Below are positions 1-7,999 of a stretch of 11,358 nucleotides of DNA, piece by piece (position 1 is the stretch's first letter; every line of letters begins with the position of its first letter). The notes beneath the pieces are model-generated. The model did not search any database. It was given only the letters and a program-made list of their open reading frames with translations, and was not told the DNA's origin. The position numbers were made by a program, and so were the translations under genes. Origin of the DNA: Tannerella sp. (lineage in GTDB: Bacteria; Bacteroidota; Bacteroidia; Bacteroidales; Tannerellaceae); assembly GCA_031259505.1 (NCBI GenBank), contig JAIRLL010000312.1, forward strand, positions 1 through 11,358, in the 5' to 3' direction.

Positions 1-609
1 TATCTATTTGTAGAAAATCGGGTATTTGATAATTTCTCCAAAAGTCAATAACGCATGGAACGATGCTTTCCGCTGTTTTATCGGGTATTGGGTAAACGCC
101 TGCAAAATGGTTTTACGCATCGATGATGTTGTAAAGATAAAAACGGAATCCCCCTTTGAGGTAGCGCGGGCCTGTTAAATCCATTTGCCGGACATTCAAA
201 AAATATTTGGGATATTCTATATCCTTCAATCGTTTAACGGTGGATTTTTCTATCAGATTATTCCGCTTCAATATCCTGTTAATTGTCGTCATAGAGGGGG
301 ATTTATCCCCAGCCGTTCAAACTCGTACAATATGGCTATCGCCCCTTTTTGAGCGTAGGGTTGAGACAGTAAGCGACGACGTATTCCTGTTACTGTCTGC
401 TCCGCTGCATCATCTGTCTTGGCGGCAACTCGCCTGGGTACATTTGAATCACTTTGATACCACTCACTTTCTGATGATCGTTCGTATTTTTTCAGCCACT
501 TGTAAACCCACTGCCTGCTGCGGTTTATCTGTTCACAAATAGAGGCTATGGACGTTCCCTGTAAGCGCAATCGGATGGCTTCCTGCCTTAAAATTTCTTC
601 CTGTTCCAT
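1..609 (-). pseudogene. IS481-like transposase, broken, runs off the window
   Basis: This is a DDE transposase/integrase of the IS481-like type common in Bacteroidetes, which would move its own insertion sequence. It starts at the ATG at 609. The first 106 codons hold an N-terminal helix-turn-helix (IASICEQINRSRQWVYKWLK) and a linker ending ILYEFERLGINPP. The frame then stops at 289-291. Homologous reading resumes one frame away (SMTTINRILKRN), so a single base appears lost in the C-run at 296-300 of the minus strand. The second frame carries the start of the rve catalytic fold: QMD (first Asp) and, near the window edge, FLQID (second Asp). It is interrupted by a TAA at 113-115, where relatives would have a Tyr codon (DAYTHFAGVYP type). 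Two independent lesions make it a pseudogene. A programmed frameshift would not explain the in-frame stop. The catalytic Glu lies outside the window. The family call is from memory of motifs and not from a search. Confidence 0.8.
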
Positions 610-670
610 TTTTTTAATTGTTAAAGTTCAGGACAGAAAAATACAATATTTCAAAGAACTTTTTCCGCTT

Positions 671-750
671 TGTAAACGAACTTATGACACGAATTTGACC
701 TTTAAATGTAAACGAACTTGTGACATTTTCATGTAAACGAACTTATGACA
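671..750. repeat. Three 19-bp direct repeats at the IS end
   Basis: Three copies of TGTAAACGAACTTRTGACA lie at 671-689, 707-725 and 732-750. The first and third are identical and the second differs at one base (G for A). The start-to-start distances are 36 and 25 bases. They sit between the transposase start and the inferred outer end of the element, so they are best read as terminal/subterminal transposase-binding sites. I saw no further copy in the window. Confidence 0.8.
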
Positions 751-826
751 TTTATCAACTAACCACTAATCACTAACCACATCGCCTTCAGGAAAAGATG
801 CAAGAGCCTGTTGACGTCTCCTTTTG

Positions 827-862
827 CAGGGTATAAAAATACCATAAACAGGGTATTTACCC
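827..862. promoter_or_regulatory. Candidate operator upstream of metY
   Basis: The octamer CAGGGTAT occurs at 827-834 and 849-856, 22 bases apart, or about two helical turns. Each copy also starts a short inverted repeat: GGTAT/ATACC at 830-843 and GGGTA/TACCC at 851-862. The pair lies just upstream of the putative -7 box at 879-886, where an activator or repressor of sulfur amino-acid synthesis would bind. The binding protein is unknown. The role is inferred from position and symmetry only. Confidence 0.4.
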
Positions 863-878
863 GTTTCGAGAAAGGCGG

Positions 879-886
879 TAACTTTG
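879..886 (+). promoter_or_regulatory. Bacteroidetes -7 box for the metY operon
   Basis: TAACTTTG matches the TAnnTTTG -7 consensus of the Bacteroidetes primary sigma factor. Transcription would start near 893, giving a leader of about 25 bases before the metY ATG. That is too short for a SAM-type riboswitch. No convincing TTG-type -33 box is visible, which would fit a promoter that depends on an activator at the repeats just upstream. Confidence 0.55.
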
Positions 887-900
887 CCGGCGAAAATTAA

Positions 901-2223
<1,323 letters not shown>

Positions 2224-2292
2224 TACTGTCTGTACGCGGCATGATTTTATGTATGAGATTCAAAAGTCAAAAATTCAGGAATCTGTTTTGAT

Positions 2293-3507
2293 ATGTCTAA
2301 GCACATCGATTTTTTATCAAATGCAGGTGAACAGACGAAAGCCGTCCATGCAGGCGAGTTTCCCGACCCCGTCACGAAAGCGTCTGCTCCCAATCTGGTG
2401 ATGTCTACTGCATTTGTTGCCGATGCCGATGCGGAGTTTTCGGTAGAAGGGATGGAAGAAAATGAATCGTGGCTTTATACCCGCTGGGGAAATCCCACGA
2501 TTCATCAGTTGGAACAAAAACTGGCCGTCCTCGAAGGAGCCGAAACAGCCGTCGCTTTTGCCAGTGGAATGGCCGCGGCCACGGCTCTGCTGATTCACCT
2601 GCTCAGGGCTGGAGATCATGCAATAGTAAGCGATGTGGCCTATGCCGCCCTCTCGGAAATCACGAACGGCAAGATTCCCGAACTGGGAATCGAGATAAGC
2701 AAGGTCAATACCTCCGACCTGAAAGCGGTGGAAGGCGTGATTAAATCCAATACAAGGCTGATTTATATCGAAACGCCCTGCAATCCACTGTTGCGTCTTA
2801 CAGATATAGCGGCAGTTGCCCTGATTGCTCACAGGGCAGGCGCATTGCTGGCCGTCGATTCGACCTTCGCTACTCCTGCCGCCACCAAACCGCTGGAACT
2901 GGGCGCCGATTTTGTAATCCATTCCCTCACAAAATATTTGGGAGGACATGGCGACGCACTGGGAGGGATTGTATTGGGAAACAAGGAATATCTTGTCCCT
3001 CTGCGCAAAAAGACGGCCATCCGGCTGGGCGGCGTCCTAAGCCCCTTCAATGCATGGCTGATACTTCGAGGTTTGGCCACATTCCCCATACGGATGCGGG
3101 TGCACGAAGAGAATGCGTTGAAAATCGCCACCCGGCTGGAACAGCATCCCAAAGTGAAACAGGTGATTTATCCCGGTCTGCCTTCACATCCTCAATATGA
3201 ACTGGCCGGACGGCAGATGAGGAACTTTTCGGGTATCATCACTTTTCAGGTGGAAAACGGGAAGGAACAGGCGCGACGGTTTGTCGACAGACTGCGAATC
3301 ATTCATTATGCCGTGTCTCTCGGACATCACCGGTCTCTGATTTTCTATCTGGACAGCCGGAATCTGCTGGAAACTTCGTTCAAATTCTCAACCCGCAAAC
3401 AACTGGATTCATGGAATGTTTTTGCCGGCGAAGGAATATTCCGCCTGTCCGCAGGTCTGGAAGATACCGGCGACCTGATTCGTGATTTGGAAGAGGCGTT
3501 AGACTGA
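2293..3507 (+). CDS. Cys/Met-metabolism PLP enzyme (cystathionine synthase/lyase or methionine gamma-lyase-like)
   Basis: This is a 404-residue member of the trans-sulfuration PLP family, the group of cystathionine gamma-synthase, beta/gamma-lyases and methionine gamma-lyase. It has YTRWGNPT at 62-69 (Tyr62/Arg64 reach the neighbouring subunit's cofactor phosphate), the ASGMAA phosphate loop, Asp189 in VDSTFATP, the PLP lysine Lys214 in HSLTKYLGGHGD, and RLSAGLEDTGDL near the C-terminus. Two substrate-side segments differ from textbook members. The YGGT/YGCT motif is replaced by AYAAL (Tyr117 kept, no Cys two residues on as in classical methionine gamma-lyase). The usual SLGGxESL...PxxMTH stretch reads SLGHHRSLIFYLDS and has no PxxMTH. 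The substrate therefore cannot be assigned. It follows metY after 69 bases with no promoter box that I can see, so it is probably co-transcribed. A role in homocysteine, cystathionine or methionine turnover is inferred. Confidence 0.85.
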   Translation: MSKHIDFLSNAGEQTKAVHAGEFPDPVTKASAPNLVMSTAFVADADAEFSVEGMEENESWLYTRWGNPTIHQLEQKLAVLEGAETAVAFASGMAAATALLIHLLRAGDHAIVSDVAYAALSEITNGKIPELGIEISKVNTSDLKAVEGVIKSNTRLIYIETPCNPLLRLTDIAAVALIAHRAGALLAVDSTFATPAATKPLELGADFVIHSLTKYLGGHGDALGGIVLGNKEYLVPLRKKTAIRLGGVLSPFNAWLILRGLATFPIRMRVHEENALKIATRLEQHPKVKQVIYPGLPSHPQYELAGRQMRNFSGIITFQVENGKEQARRFVDRLRIIHYAVSLGHHRSLIFYLDSRNLLETSFKFSTRKQLDSWNVFAGEGIFRLSAGLEDTGDLIRDLEEALD

Positions 3508-3588
3508 CACAAAATCATGCCGGGTACAGTATAATTCTGCCGGACACTTTATCGGTATGGATGATTGACGATTAATAGTCCACATTAC

Positions 3589-3634
3589 GTCTAACCTCGA
3601 CGCAGGCCTGTGTCTAATCTCGACGCAGGCCGGT
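3589..3634. repeat. Two tandem 23-bp repeats forming a stem-loop
   Basis: Units at 3589-3611 and 3612-3634 are head-to-tail and differ at two positions. Each starts GTCTAAYCTCGACGC and ends with AGGCC plus three bases. A third copy seems to begin (GTC at 3635) and is lost. Because each unit is partly self-complementary, the junction forms a hairpin: a ten-base stem (3605-3614 with 3622-3631, one G-U pair) and a seven-base loop. It lies between convergent genes and could stop transcription from either side, though no T-run follows. The arrangement resembles the repeated ends of insertion sequences more than an ordinary terminator. Confidence 0.7.
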
Positions 3635-3645
3635 GTCAAGGTTAT

Positions 3646-3695
3646 GAAAATCCGACTTTTCAAGTCAGTTAGCCTCATGCGAAAAACCGACTTTT
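3646..3695. repeat. Pair of 15-bp direct repeats
   Basis: GAAAATCCGACTTTT (3646-3660) recurs as GAAAAACCGACTTTT (3681-3695), with one mismatch and 35 bases between starts. A small hairpin (GACTT/AAGTC, 3654-3666) overlaps the first copy. It directly follows the tandem 23-bp repeats in the gene-free stretch between the convergent PLP-enzyme and wbqC genes. It is probably part of the same relic transposon end. No coding sequence is left in 3508-3745. Confidence 0.6.
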
Positions 3696-3745
3696 CCGTT
3701 TACGGATTACCCGGGGAAGGAGGCGACATATGAACTGCCTGAATT

Positions 3746-4393
3746 TCATCCGCGCATGGAATCTTTTATCACCTGCACCGATTCCGGCCCCATGTTGAAC
3801 AGCAGGTCTGCGATGCTCAGGTCGGGCAGGAATCCGTGTCTGCCGGCGAAGACCTGCGGATAGGGGTAGGGGCGGAACGTGTCGTCGCGGACGGTTTGCC
3901 CGGGACGGATGCTTTCGCGGAAATCGTTCGGGACGGACGTCTCGTAGCGCGCGCTGTACCGCACCCGGAGACGGATGTCGAGCAGCGTGCAGATCATCTC
4001 GCGCAGTGCCTCGTTGAAGTCGAACAGAAACGTGTATTTCCGGTGATAGAAGGGTGCGAAATCGTCTTTGAAGTATTCAAAAAACGGACTTGAGCCGTAG
4101 GCGGTGGCAAGCGCACGCCAGTGCTTTTGCCGCCAGTGGCCATGTTCGGAGATGCGTATGTCTTTCGTGAGACACTTGCCGTTCGGAGGTTTCTCTACGG
4201 GCGCCGTGAGCGACTGCACGCCGTTGCCTGCGGCGATGAGGCAGCGGTTGCGATACGTTTGCTTCACATAGTTCTCGCACGCCTCGATCACGACCTGGCC
4301 GGATGCGTACATCCTGCAGTAATACTGCACGGGCGCCAGATAGGCTGTAGACAGACAGACGGCCGGCATCGGTTTGTTCGTCTGAAGGGGCAT
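3746..4393 (-). CDS. WbqC family protein
   Basis: A 215-residue protein of the WbqC family, named after a gene in O-antigen clusters. Its biochemical role is not established; relatives are suspected of acting in sugar-nucleotide or glycan modification. The family pattern is visible: N-terminal LSTAYLAPVQYY (15-25), NRCLIAAGNGVQSLTAPVEK (49-68), a Trp/His segment HWRQKHW (86-92) and AYGSSPFFEYFKDD (98-111). There is no signal peptide or membrane segment, so it should be cytosolic. Its ATG begins on the base right after the lepB stop codon (TAAATG), so translation is probably coupled and it is the last gene of the dapB-lepB operon. Why a WbqC protein travels with signal peptidase is unknown; I recall the same neighbourhood from other Bacteroidales. 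Confidence 0.85.
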   Translation of the reverse strand: MPLQTNKPMPAVCLSTAYLAPVQYYCRMYASGQVVIEACENYVKQTYRNRCLIAAGNGVQSLTAPVEKPPNGKCLTKDIRISEHGHWRQKHWRALATAYGSSPFFEYFKDDFAPFYHRKYTFLFDFNEALREMICTLLDIRLRVRYSARYETSVPNDFRESIRPGQTVRDDTFRPYPYPQVFAGRHGFLPDLSIADLLFNMGPESVQVIKDSMRG

Positions 4394-5791
4394 TTAATCC
4401 GCGCTTGCCGCACGGAACATCCGGCGCCAGCGTATCCCGCCGTCAAACAGTCCTCTGTCCTTGTCCAGCGAAAGCCATATCAGAAGCGGCTTGCCTACGA
4501 TATGGTCTTCGGGCACAAATCCCCACGCACGGCTGTCGGCGCTGTTGTGACGGTTATCGCCCATCATGAAGTAGTAGTCGTACTTGAAGGTATACGCAGT
4601 TGCCGGTTCGCCGTTGAGCAGTATCGTGCCGTCGGGCAGCGTTTGCAGCGTATTGTTTTCGTAATTGACGATGCAGCGCGTGTAGAGCGCCAGGTTGTGG
4701 CGGTTCAGTTCGATCGCTGCGCCCCGCGCCGGGATCCATACCGGGCCGTAGTTGTCGCGGTTCCATCCCGTTTCGTACCCGACCGGATAGACGCCGTTCC
4801 ACATGTCCCGCTCGATTTTTATCTGTTTTACGAACGGCATTTTCCGCACCATCGCCAGCGCCTTTTCCGTCAGCGGCAGATGATAGACCGGATTGAAACG
4901 GCCGTTTTCGTTCTGACTGAATCCTATATAGGTCAGAAGGCCGGCGTAGGCCGCGTCGCCGGAGAAGAGGGCGCGGTCGCTCCGGCTCACGTCGAGCGCG
5001 CGAAACTGTTCTTCGGAGATGGGCGTCCCGTCGGTCTCGACATAGTAATTCATTTGCATGTTTTTGGGATTCTTCAGCTTCTCGCCGTTGATGTATACCT
5101 GGTTATCGAGCACGAGCAGCGAATCGCCCGGCATGCCGATACACCGCTTGACGTAGTTCTCGCGCTTGTCGACCGGGCGGTAGACGACTTCTCCGTAGGT
5201 TTCGGGATGCGAGAGCACCTCGTCTCTGCCCCGGTCGTGTATGAGCGAGTAGAAATCCTGCTCCTGTCTGAGGAGCGCCACCGTGTCGCCGGCGGGGAAG
5301 TTGAAGACGACGATGTCGTTTCGCGTCACCGTGCCGAATCCTTTCACTCGCCTGTAGCCCCACCGGGGCCATTCGACGTACGACTTGCAGTTCAGGACGG
5401 GGAGCGTGTTTTGCACGAGCGGGAAGGAAACCGGCGTGTTCGGCACGCGCGGCCCGTAGCTCAGCTTGCTGACGAACAGGTAGTCGCCCACCAGCAGCGT
5501 CTTCTCCAGCGAAGAACTCGGAATCTGATAGTTTTGGAATACAAACAAATTGATCAGGTATACGGCGATCAGTGCGAACAGGATATCGTCCACCCATTCG
5601 AGCATCTCGCGCACCCGTCTGTTTTTAGATTTCTTCCATGCTCCCCAGGGAATGAATCCGGTAAGATAAATGTCGGCAAGCACAATCAGGCCGAACAGCA
5701 GCCAGAGGTTTTCCATCCAGACGGAAAACAGGACGTACAGCACCGTCCAGATGCTGAATCCGAGCCAGTTTCTTTTTGTAATCTTTTTCAT
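4394..5791 (-). CDS. lepB: Signal peptidase I
   Basis: This membrane-bound serine protease of the S26 family removes signal peptides from exported proteins on the outer face of the cytoplasmic membrane. At 465 residues it is long for the family but normal for Bacteroidetes. Two hydrophobic segments (about 11-46) and a third (about 69-84) precede the catalytic domain. The nucleophile is Ser94 in IPSSSLEKTLLVGDYL, where Leu95 replaces the more usual Met. The general-base lysine is Lys215 in YVKRCIGMPGDS, and the conserved GDNRHNSADSRAWGFVP box is at 411-427. A large insert between these boxes (about 225-400) accounts for the extra length. I chose the ATG at 5791 (MKKITKRN); the frame could be extended to a TTG at 5812, but that adds only seven uncharacteristic residues. 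It is the middle gene of dapB-lepB-wbqC, 33 bases after dapB. Confidence 0.94.
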   Translation of the reverse strand: MKKITKRNWLGFSIWTVLYVLFSVWMENLWLLFGLIVLADIYLTGFIPWGAWKKSKNRRVREMLEWVDDILFALIAVYLINLFVFQNYQIPSSSLEKTLLVGDYLFVSKLSYGPRVPNTPVSFPLVQNTLPVLNCKSYVEWPRWGYRRVKGFGTVTRNDIVVFNFPAGDTVALLRQEQDFYSLIHDRGRDEVLSHPETYGEVVYRPVDKRENYVKRCIGMPGDSLLVLDNQVYINGEKLKNPKNMQMNYYVETDGTPISEEQFRALDVSRSDRALFSGDAAYAGLLTYIGFSQNENGRFNPVYHLPLTEKALAMVRKMPFVKQIKIERDMWNGVYPVGYETGWNRDNYGPVWIPARGAAIELNRHNLALYTRCIVNYENNTLQTLPDGTILLNGEPATAYTFKYDYYFMMGDNRHNSADSRAWGFVPEDHIVGKPLLIWLSLDKDRGLFDGGIRWRRMFRAASAD

Positions 5792-5824
5792 TATGTGATA
5801 TTTTAAGTTCAATTAGTCATCGTT

Positions 5825-6553
5825 TTAACTGCCGAGATGCAGCAGGTCGTCCATACCCAGAAAGCCTTTCCTGACGGCCGTAAATTCGGCCGCAAGGACA
5901 GCGCCCAGAGCAAAACCTTCGCGGCTTTTCGCGCTGTGTCTGATTTGAATATAATCGATTTCCGATTCGTACGTCACCTCGTGAATTCCCGGCGTTTCGC
6001 CTTCGCGGACAGATTCGATCACGAGCGCGGACGCATCGCCGTCTTCCGCGCCGCGCGTCGTCCACCGCTCCTTGCGGTCGAGGCCTGCCGTCAGGTCTTC
6101 CGCCAGCGTGATGGCTGTGCCGCTCGGCGCATCCAGTTTGTGAATATGATGCGTCTCGGACATGCGGACGTCATACGCGGGAAAGTCGTTCATCAGCCTT
6201 GCCAGATGTCTGTTCAGCGCAAAGAAGATGTTCACGCCGATACTGTAGTTCGATGCGTAGAAAAACGTCTTCCCTCCGGTTTCGCAGATCGCCTTCACTT
6301 CGTCGAGCCGTTCCAGCCAGCCCGTCGTACCGGCCACGACCGGCACCCCGGCAGCAAAGCATTCCATATAATTGTCGAACGCCGCCGAAGGAGCGGAAAA
6401 TTCAATGGCCACGTCGGCGCTCCCGAACGCTGCCGAACGGAAATCGTCCCTGTTGTCCACATCAATGACCGACACCACCCGGTGCCCGCGCGCCTGCGCC
6501 GTTTTTTCGATGGCTTTTCCCATCCTGCCATATCCTATCAATGCTATTTTCAT
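5825..6553 (-). CDS. dapB: 4-hydroxy-tetrahydrodipicolinate reductase
   Basis: This cytosolic enzyme reduces 4-hydroxy-tetrahydrodipicolinate with NAD(P)H, on the path to meso-diaminopimelate and lysine, and so feeds peptidoglycan synthesis. The N-terminal Rossmann nucleotide loop is GYGRMGKA (7-14). AGTTGW (74-79) and ASNYSIGVN (100-108) follow. The active-site signature is HHIHKLDAPSGTA (135-147), with His135 and Lys139 corresponding to the catalytic His159/Lys163 of the E. coli enzyme. At 242 residues it is slightly short but complete; family members are about 240-275. The ATG at 6553 sits just before the nucleotide-binding strand. It is the first gene of the minus-strand operon with lepB and wbqC and is divergent from the DUF2851 gene. 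Confidence 0.95.
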   Translation of the reverse strand: MKIALIGYGRMGKAIEKTAQARGHRVVSVIDVDNRDDFRSAAFGSADVAIEFSAPSAAFDNYMECFAAGVPVVAGTTGWLERLDEVKAICETGGKTFFYASNYSIGVNIFFALNRHLARLMNDFPAYDVRMSETHHIHKLDAPSGTAITLAEDLTAGLDRKERWTTRGAEDGDASALVIESVREGETPGIHEVTYESEIDYIQIRHSAKSREGFALGAVLAAEFTAVRKGFLGMDDLLHLGS

Positions 6554-6619
6554 CTGTTCAAAGGGTTCAAAGTACCGTTTTTTTCCCGTCTACGTATTTA
6601 CTGTCTGGATTAAAACGTG

Positions 6620-6627
6620 CAAATATA
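6620..6627 (-). promoter_or_regulatory. Bacteroidetes -7 box for dapB-lepB-wbqC
   Basis: On the minus strand TATATTTG matches TAnnTTTG exactly and is followed by the common C. A start near 6613 would leave a leader of about 60 bases before the dapB ATG. No clear -33 box is seen. It lies only 12 bases from the opposite-facing box at 6640-6647, so the two promoters would compete for or share polymerase binding space. Confidence 0.5.
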
Positions 6628-6639
6628 AAGAATATGTAT

Positions 6640-6647
6640 TAATTTTG
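6640..6647 (+). promoter_or_regulatory. Bacteroidetes -7 box for the DUF2851 gene
   Basis: TAATTTTG matches TAnnTTTG. Transcription would start near 6653, about 27 bases before the ATG at 6680. The upstream -33 region would overlap the dapB promoter on the other strand. Confidence 0.5.
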
Positions 6648-6679
6648 AACGATAAAATTCAGGCATAATACTCAAAAAA

Positions 6680-7963
6680 ATGGAACATCTGCTGCAATAC
6701 ATCTGGAAATACAGACTTTATGCCGACGCTGAACTGCGCACGACAGAAGGGCTTCCGGTCAGCGTCATTGATCCGGGCATACAGAATGCCGACGCGGGCC
6801 CCGATTTCTTCAACGCGAAAATCCGCATCGCCGGCGCCGTGTGGGCGGGCAATGTGGAGATTCACCACAAATCGTCGGACTGGCAAACTCACCGGCACGA
6901 CGAAAATCCGGCATACGACTCCGTTATCCTGCACGTCGTGGAGGAACACGACGGGCTGGCGCGCCGTACGAACGGAGAAGCGATTCCTCACGTGGTGATT
7001 CGCGTGCCGCCCGAAATTGAGCGGAATATAACGTGGCTGCTCTCGCGCGACACGGTTTTGCCCTGCGCCGAACGGATTCGCGAAATAGAACCGATGCATG
7101 TATCCGCGTGGATGAGCGCATTGCTGACCGAACGGCTGGAAAGAAAAACAAACGACATCTTCACGCTGCTGGAAGCGTATGCGAACGACTGGAACGAGGT
7201 GTTTTACATCACGCTCACACGGAATTTCGGCTTCGGCGTCAACAGCGACGCCTTCGAATGGCTGGCACGAAGCCTCCCGTTCAAATATATCCTCAAGCAG
7301 CGATGCAACAGTATGCAAATCGAAGCGCTGCTTTTCGGACAGGCCGGTCTTCTGCACGGCGACAGTTCAGACCCATACTGCCGGTTGCTGCAGCGGGAAT
7401 ACGCTTTTTTGCGATGCAAGTACAACCTGCATCCGCTCGAAAGTCATCTGATCAAGCGTCTGCGCACACGGCCGGTCAACTTCCCGCACCTGCGGCTGGC
7501 ACAGCTTGCCGCCGTGTGGGCAAACAACGATACGCTCTTCTCGAAAATACTGGAATGTCCCGATTTGCAAACGCTGAAAAACTGCTTCGACGTCCCGCTG
7601 TCCGAATACTGGGACACGCATTATCACTTCAAATTCGCCTCGCCTGCAAAGAAAAAGAAAACAGGCGTCAATGCGGCATACATTATAATGATAAACACCG
7701 TCGCCCCCATACTCTTTGCCTGCGGGAAGATGAAAGGGCAACCCGAATACGGCGCACGCGCACTTCAAATGCTGGAAAATATCCCGCCCGAACGAAACAG
7801 CCTCGTCGCCACCTTCGCGAACGCCGGTATCAAGGCAAACAATGCATGCGACACGCAGGCGCTTGTTCAACTGCGACGCGAATACTGCGAAAAGAAGAAA
7901 TGCCTCTATTGCCGCATCGGATTCCGTATCATCAAGTCTGTACGGCCGCCAGGCGTGCAGTGA
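6680..7963 (+). CDS. DUF2851 family protein
   Basis: A 427-residue protein of the DUF2851 family, widespread in Bacteroidetes and of unknown function. The conserved N-terminal block is clear: DAGPDFFNAKIRI (38-50), then a GNVEIHHKSSDW stretch (57-68), His71/His73, and YDSVILHVV (79-87). The Pro-Asp pair followed by a Glu and Lys on successive strands recalls PD-(D/E)XK nucleases, though the Glu-to-Lys spacing (Glu60, Lys64) is not the standard one; this is inference. The C-terminus carries a Cys cluster CEKKKCLYC (Cys403, Cys408, Cys411) followed by RIGFRII, which may bind a metal. There is no signal peptide or membrane helix, so it should be cytosolic. It is first of three same-strand genes, 65 bases before the lipoprotein, which has its own -7 box. 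Confidence 0.88.
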   Translation: MEHLLQYIWKYRLYADAELRTTEGLPVSVIDPGIQNADAGPDFFNAKIRIAGAVWAGNVEIHHKSSDWQTHRHDENPAYDSVILHVVEEHDGLARRTNGEAIPHVVIRVPPEIERNITWLLSRDTVLPCAERIREIEPMHVSAWMSALLTERLERKTNDIFTLLEAYANDWNEVFYITLTRNFGFGVNSDAFEWLARSLPFKYILKQRCNSMQIEALLFGQAGLLHGDSSDPYCRLLQREYAFLRCKYNLHPLESHLIKRLRTRPVNFPHLRLAQLAAVWANNDTLFSKILECPDLQTLKNCFDVPLSEYWDTHYHFKFASPAKKKKTGVNAAYIIMINTVAPILFACGKMKGQPEYGARALQMLENIPPERNSLVATFANAGIKANNACDTQALVQLRREYCEKKKCLYCRIGFRIIKSVRPPGVQ

Positions 7964-7999
7964 AAGAATTTTGTCCGGCATGTGTCCCGTGTCGCCGGA

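Larger units (their letters stand above)
1..750 (-). mobile_element. Decayed IS481-like insertion sequence, 5' (upstream) end
   Basis: The broken transposase at 1-609 is preceded, on its upstream side, by about 60 bases of AT-rich sequence and then three 19-bp repeats. The outermost ends at 750. Read on the minus strand from 750 inward, the end begins TGTCATAAGTTCG, which fits the TGT start of many IS481-family inverted repeats. I therefore place the element's outer end at about 750. The opposite end is outside the window, so neither a matching inverted repeat nor a target duplication can be checked. Confidence 0.6.

Noticed and set aside
289..303. Programmed frameshift in the IS481-like transposase
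   Set aside because: The site lacks a standard slippery heptamer and the second frame has an in-frame TAA at 113-115, so decay is the simpler reading.
548..736. 62-codon plus-strand frame across the IS end
   Set aside because: It is composed of the 19-bp repeats and the reverse of the transposase start, with repeated CKRT residues that come from the repeats themselves.
671..750. CRISPR-like array
   Set aside because: Only three 19-bp units with spacers of 17 and 6 bases and adjacent to a transposase; no cas genes.
4121..5806. Open frame of 561 codons on the plus strand opposite lepB and part of wbqC
   Set aside because: It mirrors the codon phase of lepB, has no family features, is rich in His/Arg/Val typical of antisense frames in GC-rich codons, and lepB has all its catalytic motifs.
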